51,749 nt of DNA from Thiogranum sp. (GTDB lineage: Bacteria > Pseudomonadota > Gammaproteobacteria > DSM-19610), in assembly GCA_024636585.1 (NCBI GenBank), contig JAGXGS010000093.1, positions 1-51,749 on the forward strand, in the 5' to 3' direction. The notes under the pieces are model-generated. The model did no database searches and was not told the DNA's origin. It saw only the letters and a list, made by a program, of their open reading frames with translations. Positions 42,207 to 51,749 of this stretch are shown piece by piece. The translations under genes were made by a program, and so were the position numbers. Positions within the stretch are counted from its first letter, which is position 1. The number at the start of each line of letters is the position of its first letter.

Positions 42207-43685
42207 TCAGTGGCCCATCAGTTCGGAAACGGCTTCCGGTTTATCATGTACCGCAAAGCGGTCAACGATAGTGGCGCTGGCCTCGTTGAGACCCAGCAGT
42301 TCCACCTCTGTTCCTTCGCGACGGAACTTCAGGACCACCTTGTCGAGCGCACTGACGGCAGTGATGTCCCAGAAGTGGGCCTGACACAAATCGATCACGA
42401 CCTTGTCGATGGCTTCCCTGAAATCGAAAAACTCGACGAACTTGTCCGCCGAGGCAAAGAACACCTGGCCCACTACCCGATAGGTTCGCTGGGTGCCTTC
42501 CGCGTTGATCTCCGAAGACACGTATTTGAACTGGCCCACCTTGTTCGCGAAGAACATCGCCGCCAGCAGCACGCCGACGAACACACCATAAGCGAGATTA
42601 TGAGTGGCCACTACCACCACCACAGTGGAGACCATAACGATACTGCTGCTGGGCGGGTGTTTCTTCAGATTACGCAACGAATCCCAGCTGAAGGTACCGA
42701 TAGATACCATGATCATCACCGCCACCAGTGCGGCCATCGGGATTTGCGCGACGCTGTCGCCGAGGAACACCACCATCAGCAGCAGAAACACGCCGGCCGT
42801 GAGGGTGGACAGGCGGGTGCGGCCGCCGGATTTTACGTTGATCACCGACTGGCCGATCATCGCGCAGCCGGCCATGCCGCCCAGCAGGCCGGAGGCGATA
42901 TTGGCCACACCCTGGCCGCCGCATTCCCGGTTCTTGTCGCTGGAGGTGTCGGTCAGGTCGTCGATGATGGTTGCGGTCATGAGCGATTCCAGCAGGCCGA
43001 CCACCGCCAGGGAAATCGAGTAGGGAAAAATGATCGCCAGCGTTTCGAGCGTAAGCGGCACGTCCGGCCACAGGAACACCGGCAGAGTATCGGGCAGTTC
43101 ACCCATATCGCCCACCGTGCGAATGTCCAGGTCGAGCAGCATCGCAATCGCGGTCAGCACCACGATGGTCACCAGCGGCGAAGGCACCGCTTTAGTCAGA
43201 TAGGGAAACAGGTAAATGATCGCCAGACCGCCGGCGGTCATGGCATAGACATGCCAGGTGACGTTGGTCAGCTCCGGCAACTGGGCCAGGAAGATCAGGA
43301 TCGCCAGCGCATTGACGAAGCCGGTCACCACCGAGCGAGACACGAAGCGCATCAGTGAGCCCAGTTTCAGATAACCGGCAAGAATCTGCAGCACGCCCGT
43401 CAACAGGGTGGCTGCCAGCAGGTATTCCAGCCCGTGGTCCTTGACCAGCGTGATCATCAACAGCGCCATGGCGCCGGTGGCGGCCGAGATCATGCCCGGT
43501 CGCCCGCCGACGAAAGCGATCACGACGGCGATACAGAAAGACGCGTACAGACCCACCTTGGGATCGACGCCGGCGATGACGGAAAAAGCGATGGCCTCGG
43601 GAATCAGCGCCAGCGCCACCACAAGCCCCGCCAGCACATCACCACGAATGTTGGAAAACCAGTTATGTCGAACCGATGAAATCAT
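42207..43685 (-). CDS. SulP family anion transporter with STAS domain
   Basis: A 492-residue transporter. About 10-12 membrane helices begin [24 protein letters not shown], a SulP signature, and include [22 protein letters not shown]. The C-terminal STAS domain begins near residue 385 ([19 protein letters not shown]) and contains [20 protein letters not shown]. Substrates could be sulfate, bicarbonate or dicarboxylates; the sequence does not decide. GGAAG lies 8 bases before ATG 43685. A strong sigma-70 promoter lies about 200 bases upstream, giving a long structured leader. Its operon continues with the double Usp and DksA/TraR-like genes. Confidence 0.9.
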   Translation of the reverse strand: MISSVRHNWFSNIRGDVLAGLVVALALIPEAIAFSVIAGVDPKVGLYASFCIAVVIAFVGGRPGMISAATGAMALLMITLVKDHGLEYLLAATLLTGVLQILAGYLKLGSLMRFVSRSVVTGFVNALAILIFLAQLPELTNVTWHVYAMTAGGLAIIYLFPYLTKAVPSPLVTIVVLTAIAMLLDLDIRTVGDMGELPDTLPVFLWPDVPLTLETLAIIFPYSISLAVVGLLESLMTATIIDDLTDTSSDKNRECGGQGVANIASGLLGGMAGCAMIGQSVINVKSGGRTRLSTLTAGVFLLLMVVFLGDSVAQIPMAALVAVMIMVSIGTFSWDSLRNLKKHPPSSSIVMVSTVVVVVATHNLAYGVFVGVLLAAMFFANKVGQFKYVSSEINAEGTQRTYRVVGQVFFASADKFVEFFDFREAIDKVVIDLCQAHFWDITAVSALDKVVLKFRREGTEVELLGLNEASATIVDRFAVHDKPEAVSELMGH

Positions 43686-43879
43686 TTAAATTCTTCCAGA
43701 GCGCCACGTGCAGGTCGTGGACTCAGTATTGCTGGGGCCCGGACTGTAATCAGCCGGAAGCCGGTCAGGCACAAGTGCAGGGAAATTGCATACGCAGACG
43801 CAACGCTGACCGCCTGACGGCATGCAAGTACGTGCGAAGGGAGTCGGGGAAAGGCTACGGCGGGCTGCTATGCATAAGC
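43686..43879 (-). other. Long 5' leader of the SulP gene (candidate cis-regulatory RNA)
   Basis: From the predicted start near 43879 to the ATG the leader is about 190 bases. It contains several possible stems, for example CCACG/CGTGG around 43703-43719, and GC-rich inverted segments (GACCGGCTTCCGG). It has no open frame of note. I do not recognise a known riboswitch class. It may control the transporter, but only the length and the promoter support this. Confidence 0.35.
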
Positions 43880-43885
43880 CGACGG

Positions 43886-43915
43886 ATTATAGATGAATTT
43901 AGCCAGGTTTTTCAA
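43886..43915 (-). promoter_or_regulatory. Sigma-70 promoter of the SulP operon
   Basis: On the minus strand TTGAAA (43915-43910) and TATAAT (43891-43886) are separated by 18 bases. The -10 is perfect and the -35 matches 4 or 5 of 6. It is the best sigma-70 promoter in the window. Confidence 0.7.
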
Positions 43916-43986
43916 GATACGAAATCCATTCGCCCTCGCGTTTCTCTGTTCCCCGCAAAGCATAAGCCGGGTAAGCTAGCGCCATA

Positions 43987-46787
<2,801 letters not shown>

Positions 46788-46788
<1 letters not shown>

Positions 46789-47120
46789 TGATGGAAGCAC
46801 TCGTGGCGCTGGTGATCGGAGTGCTGACCGCCTGCGGAGTCTATCTGACGCTGCGCGCCCGCACCTTTCCGGTGGTACTGGGGCTGACTTTCCTGTCCTA
46901 CGCCGTGAATCTGTTTCTCTTTACCATGGGTCGTCTCACCATCGGCCGGCCACCCATCATTCACGGGACTGCCGCCGGCTATGCGGACCCGTTGCCGCAG
47001 GCGCTGGTGCTGACCGCTATCGTCATCAGTTTCGCCATGACCGCTTTCGTCATCATGCTTTCCCTCAAGGCGCGTGAAGAACTCGGCAACGACCACGTCG
47101 ACGGCAAGGACGACGCATGA
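46788..47120 (+). CDS. mrpC: Mrp antiporter subunit C (NuoK-like)
   Basis: A 110-residue protein with three membrane helices: VALVIGVLTACGVYLTLRA, VVLGLTFLSYAVNLFLFTMG and ALVLTAIVISFAMTAFVIML. The second and third helices carry the NuoK/MrpC pattern, and the C-terminus is hydrophilic and acidic (NDHVDGKDD). ATG 46788 and 46791 are both possible. Its stop overlaps mrpD as ATGA (47117-47120). Confidence 0.9.
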
Positions 47121-48628
47121 ACCACCTGGTTATCGCTCCGGTCCTGCTGCCGCTGTTCGCCGGCGTGCTCCTGCTGCTGTTGCGTTCCATACTCCCTGTC
47201 AGGGTGCACCGGACGCTCAGCGTGATCGCGGTGGCCGGCCAGATCGGCCTGGCAATCGCGCTGCTGCTCCGGGTGCATAGCGGTGAAATTCTTACCTACA
47301 TGCTGGGCGGCTGGATGCCGCCCTTCGGCATCGTGCTGGTTGCGGACCGGTTGAGCGTCTGGATGCTGCTGATCACTACGCTGCTGGCGTTCCTGGCATT
47401 GCTGCACAGCGTGCGCGGCACCGACACCCGTGGAAGACATTTCCATGTGCTGTTCCAGTGGCAACTGTTCGGCCTCAGCGGCGCCTTCCTCACCGGCGAC
47501 CTGTTCAACCTGTTCGTGTTTTTCGAGATTCTGTTGCTGGCTTCCTATGGCCTGTTGCTACATGGAGGCGGCCGTCTGCGCACCCGTGCCGGGCTGCATT
47601 TCGTGGTCATCAACCTGGCCGGCTCGACTCTGTTTCTGTTCGCCGTCGGCACCCTCTATGGTGTCCTGGGCACGCTCAATATGGCGGACCTGGCGCGCCA
47701 GGTGGCGCTGGTGCCGGCCGAGCACCTCGGCCCCGTGAAGGCCGCCGGCCTGTTGCTCTTCGGCGTGTTCATGCTCAAGAGCGCGGTGATCCCGCTGCAT
47801 CTGTGGCTGCCAGCGGCCTACGCGCACACCAGCGCGCCGGTGGCTGCATTGTTCGCGATCATGACCAAGCTCGGCGCCTATGCCATCCTGCGCGTCGACA
47901 CGTTGATATTCGGCGGCGGCGCCGGCGCACTGGCCGGCATGATCGACGTATGGCTGTTGCCACTGGCTCTGCTCACACTGGTCATCGGAATGCTTGGAGT
48001 GGTCGCGGCCAATGCCTTGCGCCAGCAGATTGCCTATTTGGTAGTGGCGTCAGTAGGTTCGTTACTCACGGCTTTCGCACTGGGCTCCGAGGCCGGAATT
48101 GCCGCGGGACTTTATTATCTGCCGCATGCCGCTTTTACCGCCGGTGCATTTTTTCTGCTCGCGGATGCCATTGCCAGCCGACGCGGCGAATTTGACGATC
48201 GCTTTGAACCCGGCGTGGTGCTGGCCGATCGCAAGTTGCTCGGCGGGCTGTTTTTCGTGGTCGCCATGCTCAGTGTCGGGCTGCCGCCGCTGTCCGGCTT
48301 CATCGGCAAATGGATGACGCTTCAGGCCGCCCTGCCGCATCCATCGCTACCCTGGATCATGGCCAGCATTCTGGGCACCAGCCTGCTCGGCATCATTGCA
48401 ATGGCGCGTTCCGGCAGCGTCCTGTTCTATCGTGCCGAAGCGCCATCTGTCGACAGCCCGCCGGTGCGCGACGGAACCCGGACCCGCGAGCTACTGCCCG
48501 CAACCGGGCTCCTGCTGCTGTGCCTGGCGCTGGTGATCTGGGCCGGACCGGTGGATGAATTTGCCCGTGCCACCGCGGCCCAGCTCCTGCAACCCGAGGA
48601 CTACATTCGCGCGGTGCTTGTGCCATGA
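47117..48628 (+). CDS. mrpD: Mrp antiporter subunit D (NuoN/NuoM-like)
   Basis: A 503-residue NuoN/NuoM-like subunit with about 14 membrane helices. The key residues of the proton channel are in FVFFEILLLASYGLLLHG and in KSAVIPLHLWLPAAYAHTSA with the following IMTKLGAYAILR. It is one of the two antiporter-like channels of the Mrp complex. The start overlaps mrpC, and the stop overlaps mrpE as ATGA at 48625-48628. Confidence 0.92.
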   Translation: MNHLVIAPVLLPLFAGVLLLLLRSILPVRVHRTLSVIAVAGQIGLAIALLLRVHSGEILTYMLGGWMPPFGIVLVADRLSVWMLLITTLLAFLALLHSVRGTDTRGRHFHVLFQWQLFGLSGAFLTGDLFNLFVFFEILLLASYGLLLHGGGRLRTRAGLHFVVINLAGSTLFLFAVGTLYGVLGTLNMADLARQVALVPAEHLGPVKAAGLLLFGVFMLKSAVIPLHLWLPAAYAHTSAPVAALFAIMTKLGAYAILRVDTLIFGGGAGALAGMIDVWLLPLALLTLVIGMLGVVAANALRQQIAYLVVASVGSLLTAFALGSEAGIAAGLYYLPHAAFTAGAFFLLADAIASRRGEFDDRFEPGVVLADRKLLGGLFFVVAMLSVGLPPLSGFIGKWMTLQAALPHPSLPWIMASILGTSLLGIIAMARSGSVLFYRAEAPSVDSPPVRDGTRTRELLPATGLLLLCLALVIWAGPVDEFARATAAQLLQPEDYIRAVLVP

Positions 48629-49116
48629 ACAGACGCCTGTTTCCCCATCCCTGGCTGACCATCACACTCGCCCTGGTGTGGGTGCTGCTGGTGAATGCAC
48701 TGAATCCCGGAACTGTCATCCTCGGCCTGTTGCTGGGCTGGGCGATTCCCCTGTTCACGCTGCGCTTCTGGCCAGAGCCGGTGCCGGTCCGCCGGCCCCT
48801 GACGCTGCTGCGTTTTCTGGCTGTGGTGCTGACCGATATCCTCATTGCCAATTTCATCGTAGCCACTCTGATCCTGCGCGGACCAAAACCGCTTAAACCG
48901 GCATTCGTGCGACTGCCCCTGGATCTGAAGTCTGAACTCGCCATCAGCCTGCTGGCCAATACCATCTGTCTTACGCCTGGCACAGTCTCGGCGGAACTGT
49001 CGCCCGCTCATGATCACCTGCTGGTGCATTCACTCAACACCGATGACCCCGATGCCCTCGTACGAACAATCAAACAGCGTTATGAGGCACCGCTGAAAGA
49101 GGTTTTCGAACCATGA
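48625..49116 (+). CDS. mrpE: Mrp antiporter subunit E
   Basis: A 163-residue protein with two N-terminal membrane helices (LTITLALVWVLLVNALN; VILGLLLGWAIPLFTLRFW) and a cytoplasmic domain with SLLANTICLTPGTVSAEL, the MrpE signature, and HSLNTDDPDALVRTIKQRYE. It overlaps mrpD and mrpF by 4 bases each, so the operon is translationally coupled. Confidence 0.9.
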   Translation: MNRRLFPHPWLTITLALVWVLLVNALNPGTVILGLLLGWAIPLFTLRFWPEPVPVRRPLTLLRFLAVVLTDILIANFIVATLILRGPKPLKPAFVRLPLDLKSELAISLLANTICLTPGTVSAELSPAHDHLLVHSLNTDDPDALVRTIKQRYEAPLKEVFEP

Positions 49117-49382
49117 TCCACACTGCACTGCTAGTCGCATTCACGCTGGTCGGACTGGCCGTGGCATTCGCCTTCTGGCGCCTGTTGCACGGACCCAGCG
49201 CGCCTGATCGCATTCTTGCCCTCGACACTTTATATGTGAACACCATCGCGCTGCTGGTGTTGCTCGGCATACACCTCGACAGCAATATTTATTTTGAAGC
49301 TGCACTGCTGATCGCGCTGATGGGCTTTGTTGGAACCGTCGCCTTATGCAAATACCTGTTGCGTGGCGACATCATTGAATGA
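49113..49382 (+). CDS. mrpF: Mrp antiporter subunit F
   Basis: An 89-residue protein with three membrane helices and the MrpF motif RLLHGPSAPDRILALDTLYVN; the rest is IALLVLLGIHL and YFEAALLIALMGFVGTVALCKYLLRGD. It is followed after 10 bases by mrpG. Confidence 0.9.
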   Translation: MIHTALLVAFTLVGLAVAFAFWRLLHGPSAPDRILALDTLYVNTIALLVLLGIHLDSNIYFEAALLIALMGFVGTVALCKYLLRGDIIE

Positions 49383-49392
49383 GGTACTGGTC

Positions 49393-49722
49393 ATGGATCT
49401 GCTGATAGCTTTTCTGATCGTAACCGGCGCGGCATTTATGTTCATCGGTTCGTTGGGCCTTGTGCGCCTGAAGGACTTTTACACGCGCCTGCACGGCCCG
49501 ACCAAAGCCACCACCCTCGGCGTGGGCGCCATACTGATCGCCTCAGCCACCCACTTCAGCAATCAGCAAGCCGGCATCAGTGTGCATGAAATACTGGTCA
49601 CCATATTTCTTTTCATCACCGCACCGGTGAGCGCGCACCTGATGTCGAAAGCCGCCCTGCACCTGAAACTTCACTCGCTGGCTCCGCCCCCGGTAATCGG
49701 GAAGGACGACCGGCACAGCTAG
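49393..49722 (+). CDS. mrpG: Mrp antiporter subunit G
   Basis: A 109-residue protein with three membrane helices, the MrpG signature GSLGLVRLKDFYTRLHGPTK, and ILVTIFLFITAPVSAHLMSKAA. The ATG at 49393 is chosen because it starts the family sequence MDLLIAFLIVTGAAFMF. It ends the antiporter operon; the repeat at 49749 and the ppsA FNR-type box follow. Confidence 0.9.
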   Translation: MDLLIAFLIVTGAAFMFIGSLGLVRLKDFYTRLHGPTKATTLGVGAILIASATHFSNQQAGISVHEILVTIFLFITAPVSAHLMSKAALHLKLHSLAPPPVIGKDDRHS

Positions 49723-49748
49723 ATCGAGCCGCTGAACGCTGCGCCTGT

Positions 49749-49772
49749 CATTGCGAGCGTAGCGCGGCAATC
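49749..49772. repeat. Short copy of the CATTGCGAG repeat
   Basis: CATTGCGAGCG and CGCGGCAATC frame a 24-base inverted-repeat unit, a compact copy of the element at 15869-15992. It lies between the Mrp operon and ppsA, 5 bases before the FNR-type box, and could form a hairpin after mrpG. Confidence 0.55.
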
Positions 49773-49776
49773 CCCT

Positions 49777-49794
49777 GATTGACGTTTCTCAATG
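49777..49794 (+). promoter_or_regulatory. FNR-type palindrome upstream of ppsA
   Basis: GATTGA-CGTTTC-TCAATG contains TTGA-N6-TCAA and is palindromic except for one outer base. It lies 58 bases before ATG 49852. A weak GATGTT is at the expected -10 position (49815-49820). A separate TTGTGA-N17-TATAAA (49820-49848) would start only past 49852 and would imply the later ATG at 49876. Confidence 0.55.
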
Positions 49795-49851
49795 ACCACC
49801 AGCGCTCTCAGAGCGATGTTTGTGACACGCCAACTTGGGGCCTATAAATCC

Positions 49852-51749
49852 ATGGAATCCAGCCAACCTTTAACAATGCAGTTGTCCCAGGTAACCAATG
49901 CCGATGTCGGAAAAGTGGGCGGCAAGAATGCCTCGCTGGGCGAAATGATCCAGCGTCTGCAGGAAGCCGGTATACGGGTGCCGGATGGTTTCGCCACCAC
50001 GGCACAGGCGTACTGGCAGTTTCTGGACAGTAATGACTTGCGCTCACGCATCAGTGAGAAGCTGGAGGATCTGAACAAGGACAGCGACGCGTTGAAAGAG
50101 ACCGGCAACGCGATTCGCAGCCTTATCCGCAAGGCCAGATTTCCGGACGACCTCACCGCGGCAATACGTTCGGACTATCAGGCACTGGCGGAGTCGATGG
50201 GTGAGGATAATCCCGCTGTGGCCGTGCGCAGCAGCGCGACCGCCGAGGATCTGCCAGAGGCGAGTTTCGCGGGGCAGCAGGAAACATTTCTCAATGTCCG
50301 CGGTGAAAAAGCTCTGCTCGATGCCTGTCGGCGTTGCATGGCTTCGCTGTTCAGCGACCGCGCCATCATTTACCGCCGCAACCACGACATCGATCACATG
50401 GATGTCGCCTTGTCGGTCGGGGTACAGCGCATGGTGCACGCGGATACCGGCGGTGCCGGCGTGATGTTTTCAATCGATACCGAAACCGGTTTCAAGAATG
50501 CCATACTCATCAATGCCAACTGGGGCCTGGGTGAAACCGTGGTGCAGGGCAGCGTCGATCCGGATGAATATATGGTCTTCAAGCCACTGCTGGAAAACAG
50601 AGACGTGCGTCCGATCATCGAAAAATCCATCGGCCGCAAGGAGAAAAAGCTGGTCTACAGCGACAGCAGGAGGAATCCGACTCGCACCGAGAAAACCAGT
50701 GCTGCAGAACGTATCCAGGCGGTGCTCGATGACGAGGCGATTCTTACCCTGGCCCGCTGGGCGGTCTCCATCGAGAATCATTACCAGCGTCCCATGGATA
50801 TGGAATGGGCCAGGGATGGCAAGACCGATGAAATTTTTATTGTCCAGGCGCGGCCCGAAACCGTTCAGTCTGCCAGGGAGCCCGGCGCGCTGAAAAGTTA
50901 CACACTCAAGGACCGGGGCCAGCGCCTGGTCAGTGGCCTGAGCATTGGCGACGGTATCGCCGCAGGCAAGGTCTGCAAGTTGCGCTCAGCCTCGGAGATC
51001 GGAAAGTTCAAGGACGATGGAATACTGGTGACGGGCATGACGGACCCGGACTGGGTTCCGATCATGAAACGCGCCGCCGCCATTGTGACCGATCATGGCG
51101 GGCGCACCTCACACGCCGCGATCGTCAGTCGCGAACTGGGGCTGCCGGCGATTGTCGGGACCGGCAATGCCACCGAGACACTGAACAACAATCAGGAGGT
51201 CACAGTGTCCTGCGCGGAAGGCGACGAAGGTTTCGTCTACGAGGGTGTCGCAGAGTTCGAGGCACATGATGTCGATCTCGATAATATCCCCGAAACCCGC
51301 GCAGCCGTGATGCTCAACCTTGCAAATCCGGCCGCCGCATTGCGCTGGTGGCGATTGCCCGCCGACGGCGTGGGACTGGCGCGCATGGAATTCATCATCA
51401 ATAACATCATCAAAATTCATCCCATGGCGCTGATTCATCCGGACCGGGTCGAGGACCGGAAGGCGCGCAAGGAAATCGACAGGATCACCGCCGGCTGGGA
51501 GGATAAAACCCGCTACTTCATCGACACCCTCGCCTACGGCGTTGCGCGTATCGCCGCATCCCAGCATCCGAATCCGGTCATCGTGCGCATGAGCGATTTC
51601 AAGACCAATGAATACGCGCAGCTCATCGGCGGTGCCGCCTTCGAACCGAAAGAAGCCAATCCGATGCTGGGCTGGCGTGGCGCCAGTCGTTATTACAGTG
51701 ATGAATACCGAGAGGCATTCGCCATGGAATGCCGGGCGATCCGCAAGGC
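49852..51749 (+). CDS. ppsA: Phosphoenolpyruvate synthase (N-terminal 632 residues)
   Basis: A gene that runs off the right edge. PpsA converts pyruvate and ATP to PEP, AMP and phosphate. The N-terminal ATP-grasp domain begins VGKVGGKNASLGEMIQRLQ, with VRSSATAEDLPEASFAGQQET and later FIVQARPETVQS. The phosphohistidine domain carries the catalytic His in VTDHGGRTSHAAIVSREL. The PEP/pyruvate-binding barrel then starts (VGLARMEFIINN; VIVRMSDFKTNEYA). Two starts are possible, 49852 and 49876; the later fits the family length better if the TATAAA promoter is used. The FNR-type box fits low-oxygen control. With glgP at the other end of the window, PEP and glycogen metabolism bracket the stress genes. 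Confidence 0.93.
   Translation, partial: MESSQPLTMQLSQVTNADVGKVGGKNASLGEMIQRLQEAGIRVPDGFATTAQAYWQFLDSNDLRSRISEKLEDLNKDSDALKETGNAIRSLIRKARFPDDLTAAIRSDYQALAESMGEDNPAVAVRSSATAEDLPEASFAGQQETFLNVRGEKALLDACRRCMASLFSDRAIIYRRNHDIDHMDVALSVGVQRMVHADTGGAGVMFSIDTETGFKNAILINANWGLGETVVQGSVDPDEYMVFKPLLENRDVRPIIEKSIGRKEKKLVYSDSRRNPTRTEKTSAAERIQAVLDDEAILTLARWAVSIENHYQRPMDMEWARDGKTDEIFIVQARPETVQSAREPGALKSYTLKDRGQRLVSGLSIGDGIAAGKVCKLRSASEIGKFKDDGILVTGMTDPDWVPIMKRAAAIVTDHGGRTSHAAIVSRELGLPAIVGTGNATETLNNNQEVTVSCAEGDEGFVYEGVAEFEAHDVDLDNIPETRAAVMLNLANPAAALRWWRLPADGVGLARMEFIINNIIKIHPMALIHPDRVEDRKARKEIDRITAGWEDKTRYFIDTLAYGVARIAASQHPNPVIVRMSDFKTNEYAQLIGGAAFEPKEANPMLGWRGASRYYSDEYREAFAMECRAIRK

Noticed and set aside
42156-43358. 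Plus-strand open frame of 400 codons opposite the SulP gene
   Set aside because: The His/Gln-rich translation is the mirror of membrane-helix codons; the SulP gene on the other strand has clear signatures and a promoter.

Overview
The window looks like chromosomal DNA from a free-living, GC-rich gammaproteobacterium. The evidence is type IV pilus minor pilins with PilY1, an Mrp antiporter with fused A and B subunits, NtrC-type regulation with sigma-54-like promoters, FNR-type operator palindromes, and CbpA/CbpM. The lineage could be Chromatiales- or Ectothiorhodospiraceae-like, but that is inference. I saw no rRNA, tRNA, CRISPR array, intact insertion sequence or prophage.

Layout. 1-2814: an alpha-glucan phosphorylase cut by the left edge, a bacteriohemerythrin, and an xdhC-mocA pair for molybdenum hydroxylase maturation. 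2808-7527: two mechanosensitive channels of very different size. 7816-15139: a stress block with a DegP-type protease, CbpA/CbpM, a PRC-barrel protein, two small genes in front of it, a broken ApgM phosphoglycerate mutase, a phosphoribosyltransferase, a Lys/Ala-rich DUF2934 protein, and a YqjD/YqjE-like pair. 15362-19170: an EF-hand protein behind a strong sigma-54 promoter, a MITE-like palindromic repeat, and an NtrB/NtrC-type two-component pair. 19167-24827: two small acidic lipoproteins around a beta-barrel protein, a TolC/adaptor/thioredoxin operon, and a periplasmic DsrE-like protein with a metallo-beta-lactamase-fold hydrolase. 25052-28433: a PAS-GGDEF diguanylate cyclase and an ExeA-like ATPase. 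28486-34894: a KaiC-KaiB cluster flanked by two hybrid histidine kinases. 35148-40973: a pilE-fimT-pilV-pilW-pilX-pilY1 operon. 40974-43685: a DksA/TraR-like protein, a double universal stress protein and a SulP transporter with a long leader. 43987-49722: an Mrp Na+/H+ antiporter operon. 49852 to the end: PEP synthase, cut by the right edge.

How it fits together. At least five intergenic regions carry TTGA-N6-TCAA palindromes, often extended to CATTGA-N6-TCAATG, and two more carry weaker versions. This is the FNR/ANR/DNR half-site spacing. They precede the hemerythrin, degP, the small-gene/PRC-barrel operon with the broken apgM, the DUF2934 and YqjD genes, two lipoproteins and ppsA. Three have good -10 hexamers at the class II distance. 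I infer a low-oxygen or energy-stress regulon that combines oxygen sensing, protein quality control, glycogen and PEP metabolism, and envelope lipoproteins. A second layer is suggested by sigma-54-like promoters before the EF-hand gene, the diguanylate cyclase and pilE, with an NtrC-type activator in the same window. The KaiBC cluster adds a possible timing or phospho-signalling module without KaiA.
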